Assembly: GCA_018398815.1 (NCBI GenBank)
Contig: CM031604.1
Coordinates: forward strand, 51,150,318 to 51,214,317
Direction of reading: 5' to 3'
Length of the DNA stretch: 64,000 nt
DNA from: Conus ventricosus
Lineage: Eukaryota; Mollusca; Gastropoda; Neogastropoda; Conidae
Notes under the pieces: generated by a model
What the model was told of the DNA's origin: nothing
Seen by the model: only the letters and a program-made list of their open reading frames with translations
The model's database searches: none
Part shown: positions 12,501 through 27,094 of the stretch, one piece after another
Layout: every line of letters starts with the position of its first letter
How positions within the stretch are numbered: the first letter of the stretch is position 1
Program-made: the position numbers and the translations under genes

Positions 12501-15500
12501 TCATATTGTAAGTTTCATTGCCTTACATTTCATGAAAAGTGAAAGTGGCACTGGCAGAGTATAACTAACATTTGGCAAGTTTTTCACTCAAGGAAATCTG
12601 TTTTGACATAAAAATACAATACAGTGTGGATGAGGCTTTAACATTATAGGACATATTTTTCATAAGTCTTCATTCAGTGTCTCGGTGATAACTTGAGAAT
12701 ACAAAATGCTTTTCAAAGTATTGGTAGTATGAATATCATCTGGTCCAGTGTCTTATGGTTATTGGGACTTTTACTCATAGATATCATGTGGTATTTGTCT
12801 TCTAATGCTTCTTTCTTTTTGTCTTTTGTTTCTTTTGTTTGTCCCCCAGCAAGATAGCCATCACATAGTCTTCGAGGTGGAGGTAGGTATGTCAAGTCTA
12901 AAATGATTTTGTTGTGACACATTTTTTTGAGTCTTATGAAAAATGAACTTGTCCTTTTTGCAGAGTGGAGGATGGATAAAAGCAGAGATTTTTTTGCTAA
13001 TCTCGATGCCTTGACCTTCCTTTCTTATAGGGACATGGAGCTTTGAACTGTCCACTGTCAACAGCCTGGATTCACTTACCACAGTCGCTTCCGCCACGGG
13101 TCACACATCGTCCTGCTTTGTCTTGTGTAGGTACCCCAGAATTCATGGCACCAGAGATGTACGAGGAGCACTATGATGAGGCAGTGGATGTCTACGCGTT
13201 TGGTATGTGCATGTTGGAGATGGCGTCGTCTGAGTACCCCTACAGTGAATGCAGCAATGCTGCTCAGATCTACAAGAGAGTTACCACGGTAAAGAGGAAT
13301 GCATGAGTGCAGTGCAGTTCTTGGACTGTTACTTTTAAGCAAATTTTTTTTTAATGGATGTTGTGAGGTAGTTTTTAGAACAAACTGAGATCCAGGTCTG
13401 TATAATTATCAGTTATAATACCAAGTATTTGTCATGTCTTTGAAAGAAAAAAAAAATGAATTTAAGATGATGGGACAGTTCATAAACTGTGTTGTTTGTT
13501 TTCTTAAAGGAAAGGTATAGTGTTTAGTGGAAATATTTATTTCACAATGTTAATCTGTTCACGTGTTAATTTTGGTGGGTTTTTTTTTCATCCAGGGTGT
13601 GCCACCTGAAGCTCTTGATAAAGTGGCAATATCCGAGATACGGGAGATCATCCATCATTGCATCTGTAGCAAAAAGAATGAAAGGTAAGATGTAGTTGCA
13701 TTTGAACTTGAAGGCATCATTGCTTCCATTGTTTTTTTAAGAAAAAGCCATAGAGTGATAATTAAACCATGGTTTCCAGCCAAGAATTTTTAGAAGAAAC
13801 AGTTGAGTGATAATTAAATCTAAATTTCAAGCTGAAAACTCAAGACGAGTATCTTATCATGAATGTTCTTGAATGGAATCAGTGGTATATATGTTTTCCC
13901 TATTGTAAATTGTGGTAAATAATGGTAAGAGTTGAGAAATAAGTTCGTGTTAGGTAAATTCACTAGCCTTGCAATATTTTCTGATCCTTGATGTACTTCA
14001 ATATTTTCTGATCCTTGATGATCCTTGATGTAATGATTAGGCAGACCTGTAATCTTTGGTATTTATTGACAGAAATTGAATATTGTCAGCTACTATGTAA
14101 TGTCTGTTGAGTCGGCCGCATTTTCTCTTGTCAGGCATCGAGGCTCCATGTCTGTCGGCAGGTACACAGTGAAAGCCCTGTTGCAGCATGACTTCTTTTT
14201 GGAGGAACATGGCTTTAAGGTGGAACTGGTGAACAAGGAGGATGAGCAGAACAACAGACCAAACATCCAGATGCGCCTTCGTGTGTTGGATGCAAAAAAA
14301 CGCAGGGACAAACATAAGGACAACGAAGCCATCCAGTTCGATTTCAACATCCAGACTGATCAGCCTGAGGCTGTTGCACAGGAATTGGTAAAGAAGCATT
14401 AGTCCCCCCCCCATTATTTTTTTTTTATTAATGAATATGCTTTTCACATATGTCATCGACTTACAGTTGCATATTAAATAACTACTTTCTTGATCATACC
14501 ATCTTTCTTTTTTTTTTCTTTATTGATTGTGATCATGCTGATGAGCAAATGCTTTAAAAGCCTACAGTTTATGGGGTGCGTGCATCATGGATTTGGAATA
14601 TTCATGCCCTTGTGTTATTGTTTAAAGGAAAAACATAGTTCATGTATGATCAAGTCATTTGCCTTGAGATCATCCTTTGGTCCGCTTGTTGAAATAGGTA
14701 GTATCTGTACAGGTCATACTGTCAGTGCATTATCGTATGTGCTAACCTGCTTTTGCTTATCAGTGAAGGTCCAGCATTAAAAGTTATGTATTCATGTGAT
14801 AACTTTAAAGAAAAAGGTTTCATTACAGTTTTCTGTTACTTTGAATGTTTGTGCAGTTATTCGGCTTGTATGAATGAGGAGGAATAAACAGATTTGTGTG
14901 TGTCTGTTTGCGAACAAACATGGAAACAGCTTATTATTTATCATTGTTGGTATGTATATTTATTTTGTTGAAGTGTAGTAGAATTTGAAAGTAAAACACA
15001 GACAACTGGGAGGACAATATTAAATTGATCTAAGCTGAAAAATATGACACAAAGTTTTAGTTGCAATTCTTGTACCATCAGTGAATCACATGACTTTTAT
15101 ATCTGCTTCTGATTACCTACTGACAATCTAGAACAATAATCTTAATTGAAATATGTGAGCGTAGTTTATAGAATTTTTTTGTTTCCTCTTCATTGGTAAG
15201 CTTCAAAAACTACTTCTGCAGGTAACATCAGGGTACGTTTACGAGGACGACTTGCGCATAATAGTTCGTCAGGTACGAGACCGTATTTTGCATCTGAAAC
15301 GTGAAAGAGAGCGACGAACAGAAACAGGAAGTCAACAGAATGTTCAGTCTGGGGAGGCTGGTGTCTCCCAGCAACCTGGTTCTAACCCAGCGTCAGCACA
15401 ACAGGTATGGCTGTAGAAATCCCCAGTCATTTGAAATTATAGTCAAAAGTCAGTCTTCCCTCAGGGAAAGAAAGGAAGATTTTTTTTTTTTAAATTAATC

Positions 15501-15686
15501 AGAAAAGGACTGCCTTCAGCAGTAGATTCTTCTTTTGCTGAACTTAAGTTCTCCTTACACATTCATTTGCTCTCTTGGATTGATCATCTTTTTCAAAGAC
15601 ATAATTATTTCAGATTTGACTTGTTCCAGTCGTTTCATTCTTAATGATTTGTTTTAATCTGCACATACACATACCCGCGCGCGCAC

Positions 15687-15747
<61 letters not shown>

Positions 15748-18700
15748 TCTCTCTTTATCTGTTGCTTGCATGCATGCACACACACACATTCACTGATATA
15801 GATTCTTACAAACTTTTACACATACACTCACAAAATACATGAATCAAGGGAGATATTATAGAATTATGTTCCAGTCTGTTTATGTGCATGTCAACAGAGA
15901 AAAGTTACATGTTTGAGCATGTGACAGCAGATGATATAAAACTGTATATCTAATGCCCAATATTATTACGGTGCAGCGAACTTTTGCGATTCACCTCTGT
16001 AGTCAGTAACTCAAATGAAAAGAGCTCACACTGCACTGTAGGTTCTTTGTTTCTGGTCCAGATATTTCCAGTTTTACAGACTTTGCAGTATTGTTCATTG
16101 AATCAGTATATTTCAAGTCTGATTTTCAACATATTTTGTGGTATGCTGATTTTCAACAGATTTTGTGATATGTGATAAACACACTGTGCATGCTTTTCAG
16201 CCTCCGGCCCAACAGCAGGGTTCAGGGGACTCGAAAGCATCACAGGGATCATCACAGTCGGTTCCTGCGACATACGCTGCAGCTGTTCAGAAGCAGACGA
16301 CGCCCCCAGGGCAGACACCAGAGCCTGTTCAGCAGCCCCAGTCTGCTTTGGATGGAAGAGGTCAGTGCTAGAGAGCAAGAAAGACAGTATGGAGTTTTAA
16401 GATTTTTTCCAGTAAATGATCTGTGTAATCTTGCAAATTCTAATTGTATTAAGCCATGTGCCTTTGACATACATAGTAGAAAACTGTCCATAGTGCTGTC
16501 GGAACATTCTTCAGTTGTGTAACTGCATCATAAGAAGAAAGAAGCCCTGTTATCAACTGTGGCTGAAAAAAGAAAAGGGATTCCAAACAAGACAGTTTCT
16601 TTTCTGCCTGCACACCAGGATAGAATTTGGATGTGATTGCTTCAGAATCTTGGTAAGTAACTGTTTATGGGGCGATCTACTGTTCTAAGAAGTGGTGTTT
16701 GCAGGTAATTTTTGGGATTTTCACAAGAAAAGTAAATTTTGAAAATGGTTTCCCCTCTGCTCCCTGGTGACTCAGAGATGAAGAAGTTATGTGACCTGAA
16801 TAAAAAATGTTCAAAACAATCTTAATATGTTAATTGATAAAATCGCCGTAGGATTTGCAGTTTCAGTTGGCATAGCTTAAATAATTTGCCATAATGTTTT
16901 TACTATCTGTCAACTTTCAGCAAGGAAGTACCTGTTCTTCCCTTCGGCTACGAGGAAAAAAGATTACGAGGTGTTAAATGCTGGAAGGCATTGCTCAGAG
17001 GATAGAAATCATCTGTCAGGCTAATTGACATAGGCAAGAACACCAAGGCTACATCAAAGTGTTATTATGCTCTGCATAGTTATGCGGGGGTTGTCTTCAG
17101 TCGTGACAAGCTCTTAGCATAACATTATCAGTCTCGAAAATCCCCTGAAGTCAGAGTGTGGCTGCCCATTTGGCGGGGTAATCAAAAACGGTCACACGCG
17201 TAATGTTCTCATCCCCAGCTGATGCGTTAGTACCATAGTGTTCAAGTACTTCGGCTGTTTGGATGATCCCTGGAGTCTTTTAGCCAGGGTACGACAACAA
17301 CAGCATCTGTTAACAAGTTTGCTGATAATATTAACATGTGCAAGAATGCTGATCAGTTTTGGTGCTCATGTTTTGTTTTTGGCTGTGCAATCCCCAAGTT
17401 ATTCATGTCAGGTCTTGGGTACTTTACTGCTAGTGACAGCTAAAATGAAGATGAAGACTAATGATCTTCTCAAGACTCTTTAGATATTCAGATCTTCCAT
17501 GATCATTGCCCTTGGACAACAAGTTGACTCTTTTAATAACACAGTTAATAATTCCTTGACATCAAGCTTTACATAAAGAAATAAGGTGTAAAAGGTCTGC
17601 CAGAACACCAAAATCAAGATCAGGACTGTGCAGTATCTCTGTTATACCGTTGAAGCCACAAAGACCTCTGATACGTTGGATATCTTGTTATCGCCTGAAT
17701 CGACTATTGTTGTTTGCTGTTAGCTTGCAGCTGTCAAAAGACATTGACACTAATAATAGTGTTTAAATAATTGATGACTTGCGTGATGCACCGTGTTTTT
17801 AGGTCATGAAAGCAAGACCACACCATTCCCCTCATAGCTGACTTGCACTGGTGTGGTCCCTTTGCCTTAACATCATTTCTGTTTATGCTTCTGTCTGTGT
17901 TCTTGAATTTCTTTGGCTTTTTTTTTTCTCCCCTTCATTTCAGTTGTTTCATTCCTGTAGTGATTTGTGCATCTTTCGTCATAATATAAGCTAAAACCTG
18001 AAGAGACAACATGCCTATTCTTACATTAGTCCTTGTCTGGAAGAAGCTCTCTTTTTCTGTCTGCTATGCGCAGTTTCTGTCATCATTCAGATCTATTCTT
18101 AAAACCCACCTTTTCCATAGTAGCTACAAGAACTAATCCTGGCCATGAATACCTACTCGTTTCTCCCTTTGTGTGTTAAGTGTGCGCAGATATGTGTGTG
18201 TGTACACGCATTGCTATCATGTGCACATTCTAGCGGATGTTGATATACACAGGGTCCAACAATAATTGCTATCCTGCAACAGGTGTCAGAATTCAGTGTG
18301 AGATACTTGGTTGAGATTGTTCTGCTGGGAGTAATGATTTCTGTGTATCGGCAGTCCTGATATGGCCTCCATGGTTGGCTGGGCTATAAACGGCATCACT
18401 GTCTAGTTGTTGGTTCCTATTCAAGCCTTTTCCTTCATTGTAAAGTTCTTAAGCCAAAGCCACCTTGTCCTAAATGAACTGGATACCCTAGTTTTGGATC
18501 ACTCACCATACAGCCCATTATCATTTTCGTGTAACTTTTGGATTTTGCAAATCTAGAAATAAATGTTTATAACAAGGAAAATTCATACTCTGAGCCTTGT
18601 TTCGATCCAGCAGTTTAAAGAAAACTGTCAGATCTGAGTCTATGATACGGAGCATTTGAAAAGAATATAAAGGCTTTTACCCAGAGAGAGTGATGGTTCA

Positions 18701-21700
18701 CATTTTAGACTGCATTATACTGTGTTTTGAATCGTCTTTGTCAAAGATATTTTCAGAAAATGATCCTCAAGCAGAAGTGGAATCGAAGTCTGTTTTTGAC
18801 CTGGGATTGAAAATGTGATTTTTGTTTTGTTTTCTTTGTCATCTCTTTTTTTTTTTGTTTTGATTTTCCCAGTGTTGTTGTAGTTTTAATTGTTGTTGGA
18901 TAGGGGTGGGGTGTGAGGAGTGTATGTGTGCAGAAATTGGCAATTCGTTTTCCTTCTGTTTTTTTGCTAGAATGCTGTCCTAAATGTTTCCACATAATTG
19001 TTCTTTGTTGTGATATATGTATCAAAATGCTAAGTCGCAGTTCAGACAAGCACAGCAAATTAGATGTTTTATCATTTAGAAATTGTTTCGGTATTTTATT
19101 GGGATTCAGATTGAACAAATAGGCACCCAGATCTGTGCGGTGCAGCCAACAAGTGCGTAACTTTCTTTGTACATTTGAAGTAGTGAGCTTAGTAGTATTC
19201 ATCATGATTGTAACACATGCATGTGTAGGTGGGAAAGATGGCACAGATTCCTCTCCAATGCCCCAGAGTGAGATTCCACCAACATCTGCTGGAGGCCAAC
19301 AGGAATCTTCGGTAAGTGCTGAAATTTTGTAGAGGGTTTCATGTCAAGATCATCATTTGACCGTTTTCTTCCTAAAAACAGAATGCAGTTGTTGCATTTT
19401 TGTTGGTCCTTCTCACAAAATGACGCCATTCTGAATTTTAAATAACCATGCTGATTTCTTCTTTCTCCTTTATTTTGTTAAAACATGAAGTCATTAATTA
19501 TATTCCAGAGATTTTTTTTTTTAATGTTTCATTTTTTTCAAGATTTCCTACAGCATTTCCAGTGCATTATATTTTTTTTTCATTATTGTACATCAATCAC
19601 ACAAATGCATTGCATAGGGGGTCCTCTTGAATATTTAATAGTTTTTTTTTGTTTCTCTCTCTTTAGCTCTCTCTCTTTCTGTCTCTCTTTCTTACTTTTT
19701 TTTATAAGCAATTGGCATTAAAAGTGTGATGCTAATAGTAAACAAATAATTATTTACAAAAGATTCTAAAGGCATCTTACTGTGCTATTTGCTCCCAGCA
19801 TGCAATGATTCACAAAGAGGATACTACTAAAACATATCATGTATTTAAAGGATTGATAAATTAATTTATCATCAGTATTTTGATGTACATAATTATTGGA
19901 ATTGGTCCAAACATTGATTAAGATTCTGCTCTTGATTTACCTTTCTACTTGTTAACATGACATGTTGACAAACCCTCAAAGCATGATTTGTATTGAAACA
20001 TGGGTTTAATGAATTTATGTCTCTTGCAAATGTAGATTTAGTATTACTTGTGTTATTTGTATTACTTTATTTTGCTTGAGCTTGTTTATATATTTCGTTT
20101 TCCTGTTGTTGTTTTTTGTTCCATGCCTTGTGCAGTTACACTCAGACCCATAGAATAAGACATTTTCTGTCTGAAGTAAAATCTGATCCCGTTTCCCAGG
20201 AGAACATCAACAACCGGCAGTCTCATACTAAAAGGTTTCTAACTAAGGTGTGTTATTGTGGGTTTCATTTTGTCTGTTTTCTTCTCATTTCATTTGAAAA
20301 AAAAAAGTTTTACGTTGTTGGTTGTTTTTTTTTGTAAATCACAGCTTGTAACCGAGGCATGTCACTGCTAGTTTCTTCTTTTTTTCCTCTCCATCTTCTT
20401 CATAAGCATTCATAATGGGTCCTCACTTTTACAGGCTATTGGGCTTTTTGTGTGTGACTCAAACAGTATTTTGTCTTGTGTTTCCTTTGGCTTAATTAAT
20501 AACAAAAGCTGCTAATTCATAGCACCCCAATCCCCCACCCACCCATCCACTTTTCTGGCCATGTTCCAGTATCATAGCAAATGATGTGATTGATTCTGTT
20601 CCTGTGATTTTACTCAGGGGAGAGAGAAATCATGTGGGCATTGTAGTTTCATATGTGTATCTTTATTTCATTCTGTACAACAGTATGTTTGTGCTTGACA
20701 GTTGTGTTGGCTTAAAAAAGCATAGGAAGAAAGAAAGAAAATAGAGTAAAGGGGATAGAATGGGTACGACTGCTTTGAGTTTTGTTCATTATTCACAAAA
20801 TTACTTGCTTACTTTTGGAGATAACAAAGCTTTTAGATTACTGCAGACAGTTTTTGTTGGGGATTTTTTTTGTATCAGCTCAGCTGCCTTTTTTTCAATT
20901 ACAGTGGCTTAGAAATTGTATGCATGAACAACACCAACTTTTCTATATTCACTCATTCTCTCTCTATTTCTCTCCCTCTCTCTTTTTCTCTCTCTCTCTC
21001 TCCCTTTGCTTCTTTTTTTTGTTTTAAAGGTCTGTCAGTTTTGAAGTGGCATTAAGAATACTTTGTTGGAGAACATTCAGAAGCAGTGATAGGGATTACA
21101 TGTGATGATTCAGATGTTATATGTACCTCTAAGACTATATTTGAAAAAAAATCATTGTGAACATATCAGGATTATCTGTATGTCTTTCAAGTTCTGAAAT
21201 TGAAGTCCCCAATATTTCAGTTGAAGGTCATTGTCAGAGTGCCATGTGATGTGTAACACGTCAGATTGATCAAGGTTAAATGCTATTGCTTTTTACCTTT
21301 TCAAAGAAACTCAAGTTGTAACAGTACATCTAACGGACAGGTGGATTTTTGACAGAATGATTATGAAAAATAGAATTAGGGTGTTTGTGTAACATGCTGA
21401 TTAACATCTTTGACCCTCCTCTTTTCTCAATGCATTGTATAATGTACATTATTATGTGTAATAACGCATATCGATATAAAAAAAAAAAAGGCGATTCACT
21501 GTAACACTGCATGTATGTGTATTTTGAAAAAGTGCATGGCTAGAACAGTTGAAATTGAGCATTGGTTGCTAACTGCTAAAGTTGCTGCTAGTGAGAAATT
21601 ACTCTTCGGTTAACAAACTTCCAGGTGTGCTGATTCAGTGACAGAACTTAACTTTCCTTGCTTTTACTTTCTTCATTTTGTGTTGGTTGTGTGGTACTTG

Positions 21701-23435
21701 TGAATGTTTTCTTGGAACTTACGCTTTCAGTATTAGTCCCTTTTGCCCTTCATTGCTATTGCTAAGTAATTGCAGCATAAAGAGTAAACTATTCCATTCA
21801 TGAGCAGGTGACTTTATTTTTGCTTTTATTTTGTTTCATCCCGGTTAATCATAGACTCTTTACATTACCTGTTGTTTTTAGGAGGTATATGAGTGTACAT
21901 GTCTAATAATTACTATTTGAACAGAGATTCTTTACATGTCCTGTTGTTTTTAGGAGGTATGTGATTGTTCATGTCTATCTGCTGATTGAATAGAGATTCC
22001 TTACATGGCCTGTTGCGTTTAGGGGGTATGAGATTGTTCGTACCTGATTATTGTCTGAACAAAGCGGACAGTTTTGAATGTTAACAAAATGCACACAGAT
22101 TTCACGTGGAAGAAATTGGAGTCGATGGGGATAGAGCGTCTTGTTCTGATCTTTGGTTTTGTGTTGCATGTCATGACTTCTCTCTCTGCTGTCTCCTCTC
22201 ACACTGTCTCAATCTCGCCAGTTCTTTATTTCCTCCTTAGCCTCTCTTCTCTCTTGCTTGCTGTCTCACACACTTTGTCTCTAAGAGTTCATACTATGCT
22301 TGAAAACACATGGAAACTGAGAAGGCCTTGCATGCCCTTGAGATTCAAGACGATTGATCTGTTGAGTGAAACTCTTCAAAACTGAGTGGTTGGCTCACAA
22401 AAATGCTGATGATACAAAATACAGTTACAAATTGTTTTTCTGTTGAAAGTGAAATTGGCCAACACTGTCAAAATTTTTACTTGGTAAAACTATGGAGGGA
22501 TTATTTTTTTATCTGTTAGGCACTAGAGAGGGGGAAATTTTCATTTTTATCCACAGATTAGGTACCTGGCAATATTTGTTTTCTTTCTCTTTTGTGTGTG
22601 TCTGTGCGTGCGCGCATACAGAGATCAGTATGACCGAGGAAAAATAGATTTTGTACAGAGAGTTGAAGCATGAACATAAGTAGGTGGGAAAGTTATAGAG
22701 ACAGATTTACAGATTCTTTGATATGAGTGAAGAATTCTAATGTCTTGAATTTGCAAAAATAGAAGGAAAAAAAAAAGGGGGGGGGGGGGGTGATGAAAGA
22801 AACTTGCATCATTTCACTTTTGCCCCATTATTTTATTCACTTCTCAAAATCAAACAGATGTGAAGTAACTGTCACGATAAACTGTATTTACTTCTGATTT
22901 TCAGGCTTTTTGATATTAATATGAGTAAAGGGTTGCATAGGAGTACAAACTTGTACGGGGAGGGGAATTAAACTGGCATTATTTTGATTTACGGTCATTT
23001 GACATAGTTTCACACTTAATTCATCTTGGAGAGTAAAAGCAAGAGACTTGTCAGAGTATGCAATACATTTTGATGAAATAATGATATTAAGGTTGTTTTT
23101 TGTTTACATGCAAGTATAGATCTTCCATCAGTTTGCAGTGGAACCTGTAGAATGAAACCACAAAACATATTCCTGGCAGACTTTATGTATTTCTGATCTA
23201 GTCATACTTGATTTGAGCCTCTTACTGCAGCCCAATAGATTAGGAGTATCCAAATACAGTCATGTGAACACATGTTTATGAGCGCTTTACAGAGTGTTTT
23301 GGGGGTTTTCCGTGCACACAGAAAATGTTTTTTCTGTATACATTGTTTTATTTGCATACATTCGCTTAAAAATGTCCTTGACAAGTCCTTGAATTTTAAT
23401 TTTGAAGGTGGACATTCACACACACACACGCGCAC

Positions 23436-23490
<55 letters not shown>

Positions 23491-26400
23491 ACACCATTTT
23501 TCTCCCCTTCTCCCTCTGCCTCCTCAAATGTCATTCTTGCATCCTGCCCTCTCTGGCTGTCATTTTGTTTCAATGATTTGATATACACTGTAATCTTGTC
23601 TGCTATCTTCTGCTGCCATTCCTTCTTTTCATTTAATATGGTATTTGTTTGGCCAGGCAGGTATCAGCAAAACAAACAAAACAAAAAAACAAACAAAATG
23701 AAAAAGAAATTACAGCTAAGTTTTTAGATAGAGTTACCTGTCCAAACACTAAGAGTTTCTTATCACCCCTATGCTCTGGGGAAGGTACGAAGACTAGGTC
23801 GTGAACTCGCTTAGCAGTAGCAACATAATTCAAGGGAGATCAGCCAGTAGGGATTGACAGTGTTTACGCTTAACTTTGTGTGTGTTGAGAGGCAGGAATT
23901 AGCCCCCTCTCTCTCTCCCTCTCTCTCTCTCTCTCTTTCTCTTTCCATTTGTTTTTAAAACTAAGTAACATAATTGACAAAGGCATGCGTATGTTGAGTA
24001 GAATAAAGGCTTTTATTTGGGCTGGTAAGTGTTTTTTTTTATCCAACTTATATTGGAAAATTTGCATTTACAATCATTTTGGGGAGATAGTGTTATTTAT
24101 TTGCAAGGTTATTAATGGACATAACTTTGCTGTTTCAGTGTCTTCATTTCATCAGTCGCTGAGCCCCTCTTTTCAGCCATCTTACACATTAAAACAGTTG
24201 ATTTTTTTTAAAACCCTGTTGCAGACATTTTCCCTACTTTTCACTCTTGGATTCTCTGCAGGCATCCAATCTGAGTCACCTGGACATGGCTGCGGCGCAG
24301 CAGTTGCAACAGCAGCAGCTTCAGCAGTCCCAGGCAGACTCATCAGGACGATCTCAGGTTTCAAGCAGTAGTATAAGCCAAGGTCCACCTTCAGCACCGT
24401 CCTCACAAACGCCTCATGGAGCCCCATCCAACCATGCTTACCTGACAGATGAGGCGTCCTTGTCGAATCGTGAAAGGTAAGCCTTGTGAAAACAGGAACA
24501 TGTTGAAATCAGTTCTGTGGATGTTTGGAACTACGCTTGATTAAACTAGATTTCACTCATACATTTGGATAGAAGTTGTGACTATCATGACTTTTTTTTT
24601 AACCCTCTTCAGTATGCACTTACCTGAGCTTAGTTACGCCAAAAACCATCGGCAAGATAAGTAACTCCATAATTTGAACATGGTTATCCAATTTAAAGAT
24701 TAATTTAAAGGAAAGGAAAGGAAATAATGAAATGAAAATAATTTTTAAAATTCCTCCGAATATATATGTTGCTATGTTATAGGTTTAAAGAATGTCACAT
24801 GAGCCATTTACTCGGGGGAAAAAAATCTTCTTCTTCAGAACTTTCTTCCGAATCGTTGTTTATCATATCTGGAACCTCATCCCAGTTGAAATCTAGGTCA
24901 CTTTAAGCTTCATCACCCAGTACTTTCACTAAGTCTTATGCCATGAATCCTACAAATCACAGTATCTTCATCACTAAATCTCATTATAGAACGGCAGAAA
25001 TCAAGGTTAGCCATGGTGAAAAACAGCATTTCGACCACAAAACTTTTTAAATTCATAACTCGAGAACTACGGCACGTATCGACTCGCGTTTTTTTTGCAA
25101 ACGGAAGTGAATGGCTACAGGAAGAAGGAAGTGACGTTCTCGCGAGACTTCCTTTTCTACGAGAAACATGGCGGCGCCCATTGTTGCCACATGTTTTACC
25201 GGGCGCTGGCAGGCGGTCAGCCTTTTGGCTGTGTGATATCCGGTTGGGCGCTAGCGGGCAGGCGCTTGTCAAGAGAGTTAACTAAACATTCTTGAAACTG
25301 TTAAGTTTATTTTTGTTGTTTGTTTCATTTAGTTTTAGATTGTCAGTCTCTACTCCATTCTTTTTTTTTAATTTTTTTTTTAGCATACACACTAAATAAA
25401 ACAAAACAACAAATTTTGTCTGCAGAACACAGTGTAGTCAGCGCAGATATGTCTGTGTGTTGACATTTAAAACTGACCGCTGTGGTCACTGTTCATGGAC
25501 AATGTGGACTCTGTCCGTTACCACAGTGCTGACTCGACACGTCCGTTACCACAGTGCTGACTCGACACTTCCCTCACACACTGCCACTGAAGCTTCAGGC
25601 AAAAGGAGCTGCCAAGTGCCATGTTTTTAGGATTTCGCCGACTTTGCTTTGAAGTGACACTTTGTAATGAAGTGCTGCTTCAGAAAGAAAAATTTTCATT
25701 TAAACATTTTATGGACTCGGTGTTTGCTTAGACAAAACTGAGGTAACGTAAACCTTTAGACTGTGTACTTATTTCTTTTAAAAAAAAAGAAGAAAATAGC
25801 CAAGTTTAGTAAAGAGAAGAAGAAAAACGCAGGAGAATTTTTTGTTTTGTTTTGACATTACTGATTGCACACAGCAGACTTATTTTAGGTCCAAAGCCTT
25901 CAAACTTCGAACATGTCGTAACTCATTCTATTCTGGGCGATTGCTTCCCTTTGCAAACACTGTAAACTGGCTGATTTTATAGGTTATCAACAACAACAAA
26001 ATTAAAAAGTGACATGATAACATACCAATGTGAAATTTTGGCTATATGTGTACAACAAACTGCACTAAAACCTTGAAAAGTTTTAAAGCAACTGTTAGAC
26101 CGACTTTGAACCACGCAAGACCGTTGATTACGAACAGTGAATTTTTAAGATTGAGGTGCGCTCACATAGCACCTTTCAGGGCTTAAAACGTTCCGCGTCT
26201 GGGCGGAATTCCGCGATTTCGGTTTGTCAAAACAAAACAAAACAAAACCAAAAAAAACCCGACAGGAGCAAGGTATCCGTGATTGGCTTGCAAGCGTTCA
26301 TAGCAACTGCGCGCAAGTTAAGCTTATGGCCCCTGATTATTCTTGGAAGAAGTTTGCGGTCGGACTTCCGGAAAAAACAAAATGGCGGAGCGCGCAGTCA

Positions 26401-27029
26401 TTGTTCATGCGGGTCGATCTTTTGACGAATCTGCAATTAAAAACAAGTGGAAATGGGAGTGGACGCTTCAGAAAGTTGACAAAGAAGTCATTGGAGACTT
26501 TCTTCGCAAAGTTATTGCACCAGGTTTAGCTTGGTGCAAACTGTGCTTAAGGGAAGTGTTACGGTGGTCGCGGGAAGAAAGCTCTTGATCACATTCGTTC
26601 AGCGAAGCACGTGTCAAACGTCAAGGCGCTGAGTGGAACTACAAGAAAGGTCACTGAAGACACTTTAGCAGCAGTAAAACGTGCCAGGATAGAACATTGC
26701 AATCCTGTGGGGAAAAAAGAGGGTGATATAGAAAATGTGGAGAGTGCAAGCCAGGCGGGAGGCAGCAAGGAAAAAGATAGGGAAGGGTTCAAACTAATCA
26801 AAGTCAAGTTGTCAGTAAGAAGGTGGATGAGAATGAAATAAAAATTGTAGAGTGTGAAAGCCAGACAGGAGAAAGCAAGGAAACAGCAGACAAAGATAGG
26901 GTTGAAATTCAAGTAAGCAAGAAGGTGGATAGCAAAGACAGTGCAGACAATGCAAGCAGCAAGAAGAAACAGAGTTCCTTGCTATGTTTCTTTAATGCCT
27001 CCACCACCCAAACACCCAAATGACAAAGC

Positions 27030-27094
<65 letters not shown>

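Larger units (their letters stand above)
19312..24261 (+). other. WNK intron 9 (5.0 kb)
   Basis: Holds a triplicated 70-bp tandem repeat (21852-22062), a G-run (about 22777-22790), a CA tract (23417-23490), a CT tract (about 23910-23940) and a candidate exon-like segment at 20136-20247 that does not fit the WNK phase. Otherwise unremarkable AT-rich sequence. Confidence 0.8.

Noticed and set aside
21852..22062. CRISPR-like array
   Set aside because: Three diverged 70-bp tandem units in a eukaryotic intron, without short identical repeats or unique spacers.
23202..23727. ORFs on both strands across the CA tract
   Set aside because: Composed mostly of His-Thr or Val-Cys repeats from the microsatellite.
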